A stretch of DNA of 64,000 bases, taken from assembly GCF_049257235.1 (NCBI RefSeq), contig NZ_JBMMUF010000007.1, forward strand, positions 113,214 through 177,213. The letters are read 5' to 3'. How positions within the stretch are numbered: the stretch's first letter is position 1; the number at the start of each line of letters is the position of its first letter. The position numbers were made by a program, and so were the translations under genes. The notes beneath the pieces are model-generated. The model saw only the letters and a program-made list of their open reading frames with translations, was not told the origin of the DNA and did not search any database. Shown here piece by piece: positions 35,920-45,147 of this stretch. The stretch comes from Pseudoalteromonas sp049257235 (GTDB lineage Bacteria > Pseudomonadota > Gammaproteobacteria > Enterobacterales > Alteromonadaceae).

Positions 35920-36405
35920 GTGAAAAAGCTCAAATTAGCACTCGCTTTAGTTTCGGCCACTTATGTATCAAGCAGTTTTGCTGGCGATTATAAACTTGCA
36001 GTAATTGATGACCAACTTACTTCTGATGCCATTGCATTAGGACAATACGCACAGGTACTGAGCCTTCCTCAGAATGACTCACAGAGTCTAGAGAGCGTAT
36101 TTGAAACATCAGTTAACCAATGCGCCGCCAACATTAAACTTGGTAACGCCGACGAAGCAATCACGCTGTGCAGTGTTGCTATCGAACTGATTGAAGATGT
36201 GAGAACCAGCAAAGACACACGCCGTGAAATGGCTGCATACGCCTACAGCAACCGCGGTATTGCACACTCACTTAAAAACGAATTTGACGCTGCGCTGTCG
36301 GACTTTAGCAAAGCATACGGTAATGACAAAAACACCATTACCCGTGCGAACTACAAAGTTGCTAAAAACACGCTTAAACAAGCGAACGACAGCCTAGCAC
36401 CATAA
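35920..36405 (+). CDS. small exported TPR protein
   Basis: 161 aa with a signal peptide (1-21, SFA-G). Residues about 70-155 contain two to three TPR-like helix pairs (AYSNRGIAHSLKNEFDAALSD is the clearest). A CX-type pair of cysteines (NQCAANI, TLCSVA) may form a disulfide. The start is GTG with AGAGGA upstream. Similar short TPR proteins are common in Alteromonadales; function unknown. A strong terminator follows. Confidence 0.78.
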   Translation: MKKLKLALALVSATYVSSSFAGDYKLAVIDDQLTSDAIALGQYAQVLSLPQNDSQSLESVFETSVNQCAANIKLGNADEAITLCSVAIELIEDVRTSKDTRREMAAYAYSNRGIAHSLKNEFDAALSDFSKAYGNDKNTITRANYKVAKNTLKQANDSLAP

Positions 36406-36442
36406 CTTTCTCATAGTGTGTTGTTCCTGCCAAGGAACCCCC

Positions 36443-36470
36443 AAGCGCCCTTTTTAAGGGCGCTTTTATT
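36443..36470 (+). terminator. intrinsic terminator
   Basis: 10-bp stem AAGCGCCCTT / AAGGGCGCTT with a three-base loop, followed by TTATTTT. Confidence 0.85.
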
Positions 36471-36587
36471 TTGCCTATCCCTTGCTAACTTTCTACTAAT
36501 TTGTGTACATTGTTTGGTGTTTATCGGGGCGTTTTGTACCTCAAGGTATTACTATGCTCCTTTGAGGCAGTTACAAAGGGACTTACA

Positions 36588-36968
36588 ATGAAATCATATT
36601 TTTATGGCGCTTTAGCGCTTGTTTTTTCACTCGGTTCACACGCTAAAAGCCCTCTCAATACGCAATCTCAAGCAGAAATTGAACATTTACTCTCGTTCGT
36701 ACAAACCACATCGTGCAGCTATGAGCGCAACGGCAAGATACACACAGGCAAAGAAGCACTAGAGCATATTAAAAAGAAATATGCGCATTTCGCAGATGAT
36801 ATACACTCTACGGAGGACTTCATCACCTACTCAGCCACTAAAAGTAAGCTCTCTGGTAAATATTATTTAGTCCACTGTGAGCAGCAAGCACCTATAAAAA
36901 GCCAAGATTGGCTGCATCAAGAGTTAGCGAAATTCAGGGCGCAACAGCATGAAAATAAAAAAGGTTAG
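36588..36968 (+). CDS. DUF5329-family small exported protein
   Basis: 126 aa with a signal peptide (about 1-19, SHA-K). The DUF5329 pattern is clear: SFVQTTSCSYERNGKIHTG, ALEHIKKKYAH, IHSTEDFITYSATKSKLSGK. Two cysteines (TSCSY and VHCEQ) match the family. The ATG at 36588 after AAAGGGA is chosen, giving a proper signal peptide. It is followed after 9 bp by a DUF3592 gene, probably in one transcript. Function unknown. Confidence 0.82.
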   Translation: MKSYFYGALALVFSLGSHAKSPLNTQSQAEIEHLLSFVQTTSCSYERNGKIHTGKEALEHIKKKYAHFADDIHSTEDFITYSATKSKLSGKYYLVHCEQQAPIKSQDWLHQELAKFRAQQHENKKG

Positions 36969-36977
36969 CGGTAGCTC

Positions 36978-37358
36978 ATGAATCCAATTCTTATTTTTGC
37001 CGGTGCGCTATTTTGCGGTCTAGGCTTTTACATGGTGTACGATTATGTGCGCTTTAATAAAGTTGCAATAAAGGCACGCGGTACTGTGCTGCGTTACGAT
37101 GAATACATGTCAAAAGATAAAAATGGCCGCAAACGAAAAATGTATCGCCCACATTTTCAATACAACGCCGGTGGCCATGTTTATGAAGTCAAATCCAGTA
37201 CATCCTTCCCTGCTAAAGTGATCCCTGAGGGTACACAAACAGAGGTGTTGTACGAAAAAGGTAATGAGCAAAATGCGCGCTTAGCGAAGGGCAATAACTA
37301 TGTGCTTGGCGTGGTATTTATATTACTAGGCTTGCCTGCTATTTATTTTGGTGTTTAA
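36978..37358 (+). CDS. DUF3592-family membrane protein
   Basis: 126 aa with membrane helices at about 4-22 and 105-123 and a periplasmic or cytosolic beta domain between. The DUF3592 pattern is visible: ARGTVLRYDEY, YRPHFQYNAGGHVYEV, VIPEGTQTEVLYEKGNEQNARL. Function unknown. It follows the DUF5329 gene by 9 bp. Confidence 0.8.
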   Translation: MNPILIFAGALFCGLGFYMVYDYVRFNKVAIKARGTVLRYDEYMSKDKNGRKRKMYRPHFQYNAGGHVYEVKSSTSFPAKVIPEGTQTEVLYEKGNEQNARLAKGNNYVLGVVFILLGLPAIYFGV

Positions 37359-37439
37359 AACTCGTAGACTGTACCTGTTTTTAAGAAGGTATATTCACCG
37401 CATTAATAACAATACAAATATCAATAAAAGGAATTATCT

Positions 37440-37682
37440 GTGTCTATAAATGCAACCCTACTTGGCGAGTTCATCGCTTTTTTGTTCGTTGTCATGATAA
37501 TCGCTATGCCGCCACTTTGTTATTACTTGGGAAAAAAGAAAACCAATAACCCCATACTGTGCGCAATAGTTGGCTTTTTCCTAGCGTTTATTCCTCCTTT
37601 TGCACTTGTTTTCGTCGCTGTTTTAGCGCTTAAATCAGACCTCAAACCAATAAGTGCGAACGAACACCCGTTAAGCGATTAG
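37440..37682 (+). CDS. small membrane protein of unknown function
   Basis: 80 aa with two hydrophobic segments (about 8-30 and 39-63) separated by a KKKTNN basic turn. No family recognised. The start is GTG behind AAGGA. A strong bidirectional terminator follows. Confidence 0.65.
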   Translation: MSINATLLGEFIAFLFVVMIIAMPPLCYYLGKKKTNNPILCAIVGFFLAFIPPFALVFVAVLALKSDLKPISANEHPLSD

Positions 37683-37700
37683 AGACGACTCGCCAAATAC

Positions 37701-37730
37701 AAAAAAGGAAGCCAAGCGGCTTCCTTTTTT
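37701..37730. terminator. bidirectional intrinsic terminator
   Basis: Perfect 13-bp stem AAAAAAGGAAGCC / GGCTTCCTTTTTT with an AAGC loop between convergent genes; it serves both the small membrane gene and hutU. Confidence 0.9.
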
Positions 37731-37749
37731 AACAACTTCTATTTATTAA

Positions 37750-39750
37750 TCAGAAAGATAAACTATTTAGAATGTCGTCATCTACACGGTTTGCCAGTGT
37801 CACTTTAAGCTTAGGCGTGCGCGCCATTTCGCGTTTAATGGCAAAATCAGCTTCTGCATTTCGGGCCCAACTACGACGCGCAATACCGTTATTTACATCA
37901 AATAACAGCATTGATTTAAGGCGACGCTCAGCGTCAGCGGTGCCATCAAGCACCATACCAAAACCGCCGTTGATCACTTCACCCCAACCTACACCACCAC
38001 CGTTGTGGATAGATACCCAGGTTGCACCACGGAAACTATCGCCAATCACATTGTGAATTGCCATGTCAGCGGTGAAACGGCTGCCATCATAGATGTTTGA
38101 AGTTTCACGGAATGGTGAATCAGTACCACTTACGTCATGGTGATCGCGCCCCAGTACCACTGGGCCAATTTCGCCACGGCTAATCGCATCATTAAAGGCT
38201 TTTGCAATCTCAGCACGGCCTTGGGCATCGGCGTAAAGAATACGCGCTTGTGAACCAACAACTAGCTTGTTCTGCTTTGCCTCTTTGATCCACGTGATGT
38301 TGTCTTGCATCTGCTGCTGAATCTCGATAGGTGACTCGGCCATGATCTTGTTAAGAACGTCGGCGGCTATCGCATCTGTCTTATCTAAGTCTTCAGGCTT
38401 GCCTGATGCACACACCCAACGGAATGGACCAAAACCATAGTCAAAACACATAGGACCAAGAATGTCTTGAACATACGATGGGTATTTGAAGTCGATGCCG
38501 TTTTCGGCCATTACATCACCACCAGCACGTGATGCTTCTAACAAGAAGGCATTCCCGTAATCAAAGAAGTACGTTCCTTTGGCTGTGTGTTTGTTAACCG
38601 CATCAGCGTGACGTTTAAGTGTTTCTTGTACTTTTACTTTGAACACTTCAGGCTCTTCACGAATCAAACGGTTTGATTCTTCAAAGCTAATATCTACGGG
38701 GTAATAACCGCCTGACCAAGGGTTATGCAGTGACGTTTGATCTGAGCCCAAGTGCACAAAAATATCGTGCTCGTAGAAGCTTTCCCATACATCAACGATG
38801 TTACCAACGTAGGCAATAGATACGACTTCTTCGTTTGCTTGTGCTTCACGTACACGTACAATAAGCGCGTCCATGTTGTCGATTAGCTCATCGACCCACC
38901 CTTGCTGATGACGCTTGGTCGCGGCTTTTTCATTCACTTCTGCACATACGGTAATACAGTTAGCGATGTTACCTGCTTTTGGCTGTGCGCCACTCATGCC
39001 ACCCAAACCAGCGGTAAGGAAGATTTTTCCTTTTGGACTTTCGCGTTTTTCCAATACTTTACGAAATGCATTCATAACCGTAATGGTGGTACCGTGAACA
39101 ATGCCCTGCGGACCAATGTACATAAATGAACCCGCGGTCATTTGTCCATATTGGGTTACGCCAAGTGCGTTGAACTTTTCCCAGTCATCTGGCTGTGAGT
39201 AGTTCGGGATCATCATACCGTTAGTCACAACCACACGCGGCGCTTCAACAGATGATGGGAATAGCCCCATCGGGTGACCTGAGTAGATATGAAGCGTTTG
39301 GTCATGTTCCATTTCGCTTAGGTACTTCATGGTTAGCAGGTACTGTGCCCAGTTTTGGAATACCGCACCGTTACCACCGTAAGTAATAAGCTCTTCTGGG
39401 TGTTGCGCAACCGCTGGATCGAGGTTGTTGTCGATCATCAGCATGATCGCCGCTGCTTGTTCACATTTTGCAGGGTAATCAGATACAGAACGCGCCTTCA
39501 TTTCATAGTTAGGCTTGAAGCGGTACATGTAAATACGGCCAAAATCTTTGAGCTCTTGTGCAAATTCAGCAGCAAGCTCTTGGTGCCACTCTTTAGGGAA
39601 ATAACGCAACGCATTACGCACTGCCAGCTGTTTTTCCTCGCTGCTGAGAATGTCCTTGCGCTTTGGCGCACGGTTCACGCCCGCTGGATAAAGCTTAGGC
39701 TCTGGAAGAGTGCTAGGAATACCTTGTTTAATTTGTTCTTGAAAAGTCAT
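37750..39750 (-). CDS. hutU: urocanate hydratase
   Basis: Urocanase, second step of histidine degradation (urocanate to imidazolonepropionate), 666 aa. This is the longer subclass of the family; the classical enzyme is about 555-560. NAD-binding and active-site blocks are intact: TYGGNGAVFQNWAQYL, SGHPMGLFPS, FLTAGLGGMSGAQPKAG, HLGSDQTSLHNPWSGGYYPV, MCFDYGFGPFRWVC, LGRDHHDVSGTDSPFRET and HNGGGVGWGEV. The ATG at 39750 is preferred because GGGG lies nine bases before it; a GTG at 39756 is too close. It lies 13 bp downstream of hutH in the same operon. Confidence 0.96.
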   Translation of the reverse strand: MTFQEQIKQGIPSTLPEPKLYPAGVNRAPKRKDILSSEEKQLAVRNALRYFPKEWHQELAAEFAQELKDFGRIYMYRFKPNYEMKARSVSDYPAKCEQAAAIMLMIDNNLDPAVAQHPEELITYGGNGAVFQNWAQYLLTMKYLSEMEHDQTLHIYSGHPMGLFPSSVEAPRVVVTNGMMIPNYSQPDDWEKFNALGVTQYGQMTAGSFMYIGPQGIVHGTTITVMNAFRKVLEKRESPKGKIFLTAGLGGMSGAQPKAGNIANCITVCAEVNEKAATKRHQQGWVDELIDNMDALIVRVREAQANEEVVSIAYVGNIVDVWESFYEHDIFVHLGSDQTSLHNPWSGGYYPVDISFEESNRLIREEPEVFKVKVQETLKRHADAVNKHTAKGTYFFDYGNAFLLEASRAGGDVMAENGIDFKYPSYVQDILGPMCFDYGFGPFRWVCASGKPEDLDKTDAIAADVLNKIMAESPIEIQQQMQDNITWIKEAKQNKLVVGSQARILYADAQGRAEIAKAFNDAISRGEIGPVVLGRDHHDVSGTDSPFRETSNIYDGSRFTADMAIHNVIGDSFRGATWVSIHNGGGVGWGEVINGGFGMVLDGTADAERRLKSMLLFDVNNGIARRSWARNAEADFAIKREMARTPKLKVTLANRVDDDILNSLSF

Positions 39751-39763
39751 TGTCACTGGCCCC

Positions 39764-41257
39764 TTAGTTCACGTTAAATGCATGTGATTTAACTAATGCA
39801 ATCATGGCATCAATGTCTGGTTTTAGAAGTCTATCTTCTTCTAGCTTGGCTACTTTCTCGCGGATAATCGCAAAGTTTTCTTCGATGATGTCTGAACATG
39901 TATTTGGACGACGGAATTCAATCGCTTGCGCAGCGTACATCAGCTCAATAGCGAAGATCTTCTCAAGGTTACCTAAAATCTGGTTTAACTTACGAGAAGA
40001 AATACTGCCCATTGAAACATGGTCTTCTTGACCCATTGACGTTGGTACACTGTCAGCCGATGGTGGGAAGCACAGCGATTTGTTTTCTGTGACTAAGGCC
40101 GCTGTCGCATACTGCGGGATCATCATGCCTGAGTTTAGGCCGCCAGACGTAGTAAGCAAGCGCGGTAAGCCGTGTAAGCCTTCAAGTAATAAATAACAAC
40201 GTCTATCAGAGATATTACCTAGCTCAGCAGCTGCGATTGACGCATAGTCTAAAACCATCGCCAACGGCTGACCGTGGAAACTTCCTCCTGAGATCGCTTC
40301 TTCAGAGCTGATCACGATAGGGTTATCCGTCACTGAGTTCATCTCGATTTCAACCATATCTTTTAAATGGTTGTATGCATTGCGTGATGCACCATGTACT
40401 TGCGGGATACAACGCAATGAATAGGGGTCTTGTACACGGTCACAATCCGTGTGCGCAGCCATATTTTGCGAGTCTTTGAAGAACATACGCATGCGTTTAG
40501 CCACTTCAATGTTACCCTCAAATGGGCGTGTTGCGTGTAGCTCTGCTCTAAATGGTGACGAGCTACCTTGCATACCTTCGATGCTCATCGCACCAGCTAG
40601 GTCAGCTAAATCAAGCAAGTAGCGCATTTTTGTTAATGCGGTAATGCCATGAGACAAAATAAATTGCGTACCATTGATAAGTGCGAGACCTTCTTTCGCA
40701 TGCAGCTCAAGAGGCTCAAGGTCATGGGCTTTTAATAGCTCACTTGCAGCAACCGTTTTGCCATCTTGCCAAAATTCACCTTCACCAATAAGTGGTAAAA
40801 ACAGATGTGACAACGGTGCTAAGTCACCCGATGCACCTACTGAGCCTTGCTCCGGAACCACAGGAATTAAGTCTAGTTCTAGGAACGCCAACATGCGTTC
40901 AATCACTTCTAAACGAATACCAGAGAAACCTTGGCTAAGTGCATGTACTTTCGTGATAAGCATCAATTTAGAAATGGGCTTTGCAATTGGCTCGCCCACA
41001 CCCACGGCATGGGTGATCAGCAAGTTCTTTTGCAGAAGATGCGTTTCTTGTGGCGAGATTTGCGTATCGCACAATGGGCCGAATCCCGTATTAATACCGT
41101 ACACGGCCTTGTCTGAAGCGGCCATCGCTTCAACATTTTGGCGGCTTTTATTAATTTTATCTAACGCTTCTTGGCATAGCTCGGCTTGAATGCTGCCATC
41201 AGCAATACCATTCACGATATCAAGATTTAGTTGGTCAACACCATATCTAAACATCAT
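39764..41257 (-). CDS. hutH: histidine ammonia-lyase
   Basis: First step of histidine degradation (histidine to urocanate and ammonia), 497 aa, usual about 510. The autocatalytic MIO prosthetic group would form from Ala142-Ser143-Gly144 (GASGDLAPLS). Tyr53 in YGINTGFG, QDPYSLRCIPQVHG and MGQEDHVSMG are the other active-site blocks. GGAG precedes the first of two ATG codons. It is the first gene of hutHU, divergent from a LysR gene. hutI, hutG and hutC are not in the window. Confidence 0.97.
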   Translation of the reverse strand: MMFRYGVDQLNLDIVNGIADGSIQAELCQEALDKINKSRQNVEAMAASDKAVYGINTGFGPLCDTQISPQETHLLQKNLLITHAVGVGEPIAKPISKLMLITKVHALSQGFSGIRLEVIERMLAFLELDLIPVVPEQGSVGASGDLAPLSHLFLPLIGEGEFWQDGKTVAASELLKAHDLEPLELHAKEGLALINGTQFILSHGITALTKMRYLLDLADLAGAMSIEGMQGSSSPFRAELHATRPFEGNIEVAKRMRMFFKDSQNMAAHTDCDRVQDPYSLRCIPQVHGASRNAYNHLKDMVEIEMNSVTDNPIVISSEEAISGGSFHGQPLAMVLDYASIAAAELGNISDRRCYLLLEGLHGLPRLLTTSGGLNSGMMIPQYATAALVTENKSLCFPPSADSVPTSMGQEDHVSMGSISSRKLNQILGNLEKIFAIELMYAAQAIEFRRPNTCSDIIEENFAIIREKVAKLEEDRLLKPDIDAMIALVKSHAFNVN

Positions 41258-41334
41258 CTTAATCTCCTAAAAGTTAAGCAAAAACTGCTTCTAATTACGC
41301 TCATGCTAGCTTGCCTAGGTTGTTTTATAAATGC

Positions 41335-41363
41335 ATAATATTCGTAATTCATTCCGATATTAT
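41335..41363. promoter_or_regulatory. inverted repeat between hutH and the LysR gene
   Basis: ATAATAT (41335-41341) and ATATTAT (41357-41363) form a perfect 7-bp dyad with 15 bases between, in the 142-bp divergent region. Size and place suit a LysR-type operator; binding is inferred. Confidence 0.4.
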
Positions 41364-41399
41364 CGAACTAAAAATTTACCGCCATTGGGAGTTGTCAAA

Positions 41400-42296
41400 A
41401 TGCAGGTGCATGACGTTGATTTGCGGCTACTGAGAATATTTGTTGCCATCGTTGAATGTGGTGGTTTGTCTGCTGCTGAGTCGCGTTTAAACATTGGCCG
41501 CTCAACAATTAGTTCGCATTTATCGGACTTAGAAGTGCGTCTTGGTTTGAAGTTGTGCAAGCGTGGTCGCAGTGGCTTTGAATTAACAGAGCCTGGGCGC
41601 GTTACCTACCAAGCATCCCTTGAGTTGCTGCAACAATGCGAGGCCTTCGCCAGCACAGTAGCAAGCTCAAAAACCGAATTATCGGGTCGTTTAACCATTG
41701 CCACCATAGATACTATGGTCAGCGACCCGCGTTGCCCTGTTGCCAAAACAATTGCTGCACTACGTGAAAAAAGTGAGCATATTCAGTTTGATATCAATGT
41801 TTGCGAAGCCAAAGAGGTGGAGACATCCGTGGTCAATGGGCGCGCTCTAGTAGGCATAGGTGTAAGTCGGCACCCAATTCGTGGGCTCGAGTATGAGGCC
41901 CTGCACAACGAGGTAAATTACCTTTACTGCGCCCAAGGACACCCATTATTCAATTGCCATGACACACAAACTAAAGCGCTCGTACAACAAGCTGAGGTGA
42001 TCACCAGTAACTACATGCGCGATAAAGAAACCCGCAAGGACGATTTAAACTACCAAAATACCGCCGCCGCTTATCATGATGAAGGCATCGCACAGCTTAT
42101 TCTTAGCGGTAAATTTATTGGTTATCTACCCGAGCACTACGCGCAGTCGTGGGTTGATAAAGGCATCTTCAAAGCGATATTGCCACAGCAATATTCCTAT
42201 CAAATCCCAGTGATGTTAATTACTGCAAAAAGCAATGCCAGCTCGAAGCTAGCGCAAGCATTTGTTGATGAGATAAAGAACGAATATCAGAAGTAG
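41400..42296 (+). CDS. LysR-family regulator, candidate hut regulator
   Basis: LysR regulator of 298 aa with the helix-turn-helix at about 8-65 (GGLSAAESRLNIGRSTISSHL) and a co-inducer domain from about 90. GGGAG lies nine bases before the ATG at 41400, which gives the usual N-terminus (VHDVDLRLLRIFVAIVE); the longer frame is unsupported. Divergence from hutHU with a shared dyad suggests it controls histidine utilisation in place of the usual HutC, which is inference. Confidence 0.85.
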   Translation: MQVHDVDLRLLRIFVAIVECGGLSAAESRLNIGRSTISSHLSDLEVRLGLKLCKRGRSGFELTEPGRVTYQASLELLQQCEAFASTVASSKTELSGRLTIATIDTMVSDPRCPVAKTIAALREKSEHIQFDINVCEAKEVETSVVNGRALVGIGVSRHPIRGLEYEALHNEVNYLYCAQGHPLFNCHDTQTKALVQQAEVITSNYMRDKETRKDDLNYQNTAAAYHDEGIAQLILSGKFIGYLPEHYAQSWVDKGIFKAILPQQYSYQIPVMLITAKSNASSKLAQAFVDEIKNEYQK

Positions 42297-42333
42297 CAAA
42301 CACCAACATAGCACTCGAGGGGTTTAAGCTTAC

Positions 42334-42654
42334 TCACAACAGAGTGACCATTTTCGCAATTGTCTCGTGGGTGATCTCCCCCATCAAGCTTGGGTTGGCA
42401 AGGGAATAGATAAAGTCCTCGACAATCTCATAATCTATATCATCACGACACTCAATAAAATTTGCCCACATTTCGAGCTCATCAGAGGATATCTGTTGCG
42501 CTAAGTACATGTGCAAAATCTTCGCCAACACCGCTTTTGTCACCACAAAGTAGGCTTTACCCGCGTCATAGCCGAACTTAATAAGTTCACCGTAAGCCTC
42601 ATCTTTTTGGTTGCCAAAGGTGACTATTTGTTCGAGTGCGTGTGAGCGATTCAT
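42334..42654 (-). CDS. small acidic all-alpha protein of unknown function
   Basis: 106 aa, strongly acidic and predicted helical. Notable segments are FGNQKDEAYGELIKFGYDAG, ISSDELEMWANFIECRDDID and ANPSLMGEIT. No named family is recalled with certainty. Size, acidity and the WANFIE-RDDI pattern are like orphan immunity-type proteins, but no toxin lies beside it, so this is a weak inference. It stands alone between two plus-strand genes. Confidence 0.7.
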   Translation of the reverse strand: MNRSHALEQIVTFGNQKDEAYGELIKFGYDAGKAYFVVTKAVLAKILHMYLAQQISSDELEMWANFIECRDDIDYEIVEDFIYSLANPSLMGEITHETIAKMVTLL

Positions 42655-42845
42655 ATATTTCTACCTATTTATAACTGAGCAAAACCGTCGCCAGTTGAAA
42701 TCTAGCATGAAAGATAACCCCTTTTCCCTCGTTGTATCGATATATTTTCTGGGCAACTCATGAGTAGCCAACTACCTGTCTATTGTTTTTATCTGTCAAA
42801 AAAGGAACAATGAGTGCAGATATCTTCTATCTTATTGGAGAAGCA

Positions 42846-44750
42846 ATGAAAAAAGTTGTTCTTCTGGTTTTGTTCACACTGGCCATTGGCACATTACTAT
42901 TGCTTTTCAAACCCAGCGATAAGCCAGCAGAGCGCGTGCACTCGGCACTGAGCAATGAGGCTGTCGCCACCACTGTGTTAGCATTAAATACACACAAACC
43001 CAAAACTCAGTTCAAAGCAACGCCTTTTCCACAGGACACTCCCAGTAAAGATGAATGTGCGGGTTTAAATAGGCGGTTTTATGAACAGCACCATGAACAC
43101 AATAACGCACTCATACAACAGGCCACTATCGCATGGCAACAAGGATATAGCATAGATGAAGTCAGCCATGCGCTGCTTGTGCAAGGTGCAGATTGGTCGG
43201 TAGTCGGACCGTGGCGGGACAAAGCGATGAACTTTGAAGCAACATCACAGCTCAAAGACACATTAATAGAGTACTTAGAAAGTCACGCAATAAAGCTACA
43301 GGATGACGATGAAAACAAGTACATCAAAGAGCTCATTGCGGACAACATAGAGCGATTATCAACCCTACCCAGTCGTACACAGGTCGAAGACGGTATTCCT
43401 AGAGTAAGCTCCACACACTACCTTTATCGTTCACTGCTTGATGTAGATGTGTTTGAGCAACAGCTACTTAATGACCCTGTCTCTTTCAAACTTACCGACA
43501 TTACCCAAGATATTACTGCGGATGTGCCACCCGCTTTACTCAATTCAGCCGAGCTCAGTCCACTGCATAACTTTTTCATGGTGATGATGATGACCGGGCA
43601 CACTCAAGCCGCGACATTACTCACTGAAAAATACCCACAAGCTTTTGATAATAAATCAATCTTTGTGAGTGAGTTGCAGATGCTGGCGTTATTACATTTG
43701 CAGGTATTTGCACCCTCACCACACGACACTGAACTTCGCCAAAGGCTCATCAACGCTATGGGCTTACAACGCTCACCTTTGTATTTATCGCCGAATAACC
43801 CTGGGGCCATGGAGATTGATTTAGCCCTGTTAGCGAGCAAAGGAGTCAACCTCGGCATTGAGCCCATCAGTGCGCTTGCCCAGCAAGTATCAGCACTCGA
43901 TTTAACGATAGATACGCCCGCCTTTTTGAATGACCAGGAGCTGAAATTACAGCAAGCCTGTGTGGCTCAAAATGACTGGTTAGATGCACGCTCACTACCC
44001 GTAGCACAATGGCATGACTATGAAGACTCAGAGTTTGTGGCCGAAGTGACTGCATCACCAGAATATGCGTATTGTCTTGATGCCCCAACGCGAAGCAACG
44101 AAGAAATTAATCGCGATGCATTTTTGCAGCTCATGTCGTTAAACAAACCTTTAGGGGAGTTGCAACGTCTGGAGCTTGATAATCTTGATCTCGCAGGAAT
44201 GTCGCAAGATGATATCACCACCTTGGCGTTGACACTGACATCGATGGCTACCAGCGATGACCTGCCTCGAAGTGAGATAGTCAACCGTTTAACTAATGCC
44301 GGCCTTGTAGTCAATATTGAGTCTGCGCATACACTCGCAGCGTTTGCAGGAACGCCTGAATTGGACGCATGGCTCAATCAAATTGGTTATATTCCCGAAA
44401 ATACTGCGCTGCATCTGGCCAATGCTGCGGCGCACAGAGGCAATTTACCGTTTTACAAAAAAATAGAGCCTTATTTGGCGCGCTCAAATCAACAGCACTT
44501 GGATCCGCTGTATTTTTCGCTCACCACTAACAATTCATTCGTACACCGCGCCATTACAGACAATCAAAACGGTGAATCCAGCTTCTTGGGTTACCTATTC
44601 GATCGTGGGCAAGAAGTACAGCCTTATCACTTACGCGCAATGATGAAAATGAAAGTCCAACGCCCTGAAATCTATGAACAAATTGTGGAGCAGCATCCGC
44701 AATTAGTCATCCACAGTGTTGATGAGTATTTTGCAGTGAAATGTGAGTAA
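42846..44750 (+). CDS. membrane-anchored or exported protein of unknown function
   Basis: 634 aa. An N-terminal hydrophobic segment (about 2-20) serves as anchor or uncleaved signal; the rest is soluble and largely helical. The C-terminal third (LHLANAAAHRGNLPFYKKI, FVHRAITDNQNGESSFLGYL) reads like degenerate ankyrin-type repeats. No catalytic motif seen. The ATG at 42846 follows GGAG and begins the hydrophobic segment directly. Function unknown. Confidence 0.75.
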   Translation: MKKVVLLVLFTLAIGTLLLLFKPSDKPAERVHSALSNEAVATTVLALNTHKPKTQFKATPFPQDTPSKDECAGLNRRFYEQHHEHNNALIQQATIAWQQGYSIDEVSHALLVQGADWSVVGPWRDKAMNFEATSQLKDTLIEYLESHAIKLQDDDENKYIKELIADNIERLSTLPSRTQVEDGIPRVSSTHYLYRSLLDVDVFEQQLLNDPVSFKLTDITQDITADVPPALLNSAELSPLHNFFMVMMMTGHTQAATLLTEKYPQAFDNKSIFVSELQMLALLHLQVFAPSPHDTELRQRLINAMGLQRSPLYLSPNNPGAMEIDLALLASKGVNLGIEPISALAQQVSALDLTIDTPAFLNDQELKLQQACVAQNDWLDARSLPVAQWHDYEDSEFVAEVTASPEYAYCLDAPTRSNEEINRDAFLQLMSLNKPLGELQRLELDNLDLAGMSQDDITTLALTLTSMATSDDLPRSEIVNRLTNAGLVVNIESAHTLAAFAGTPELDAWLNQIGYIPENTALHLANAAAHRGNLPFYKKIEPYLARSNQQHLDPLYFSLTTNNSFVHRAITDNQNGESSFLGYLFDRGQEVQPYHLRAMMKMKVQRPEIYEQIVEQHPQLVIHSVDEYFAVKCE

Positions 44751-44870
44751 CGTCACAACACGTAAAATGAGTGCGCGTTAACGCACTAAACCCAGAGCGT
44801 ATTAATAGCGCTCTGCGTCGAGGGGGTAGTTTAATACCCATTGAATTAAATAAATGATCTTCCTAGCGCT

Positions 44871-45041
44871 CTATTGTGTTGGCTCGCTGGGTGATTCTTG
44901 TGCTTCGCCGTCTTCTTGCTGTGCCAGCTTTTCACGATCTGCTTTTGAGACATATGCGGGTTTGTTGCTTTTATGCAATTTGGCATTAGCACGTTTGTCT
45001 TTCGCTTTTAGCTTGGTGAAAATTTTCTTTCTACGGTTCAT
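44871..45041 (-). CDS. DUF2986 small basic protein
   Basis: 56-aa protein that is easily missed. It begins MNRRKKIFTKLKAKDKRA, continues with KLHKSNKPAYVSKADREKLA and ends in an acidic QQEDGEAQESPSEPTQ tail. This is the DUF2986 pattern common in Vibrio, Shewanella and Pseudoalteromonas. The very basic first half suggests nucleic-acid or ribosome contact, but no function is known. The start has only a weak GAGA ribosome-binding site. The plus-strand frame over it is its shadow. Confidence 0.8.
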   Translation of the reverse strand: MNRRKKIFTKLKAKDKRANAKLHKSNKPAYVSKADREKLAQQEDGEAQESPSEPTQ

Positions 45042-45092
45042 GATTTCTCTATCTGAGTCAGTGCTGAGTCAATGCTGTGTGAGCAGTGCGCA

Positions 45093-45121
45093 AAATAGCG
45101 CCCCTCATGGGCACGCTATTT
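45093..45121 (-). terminator. probable terminator of the OsmC-YcaO gene
   Basis: Stem AAATAGCG / CGCTATTT with an inner CCC/GGG pair; the minus-strand side continues TTTTGCG. Confidence 0.6.
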
Positions 45122-45147
45122 ATTGCAATTCACTACCCGAACTTAGC

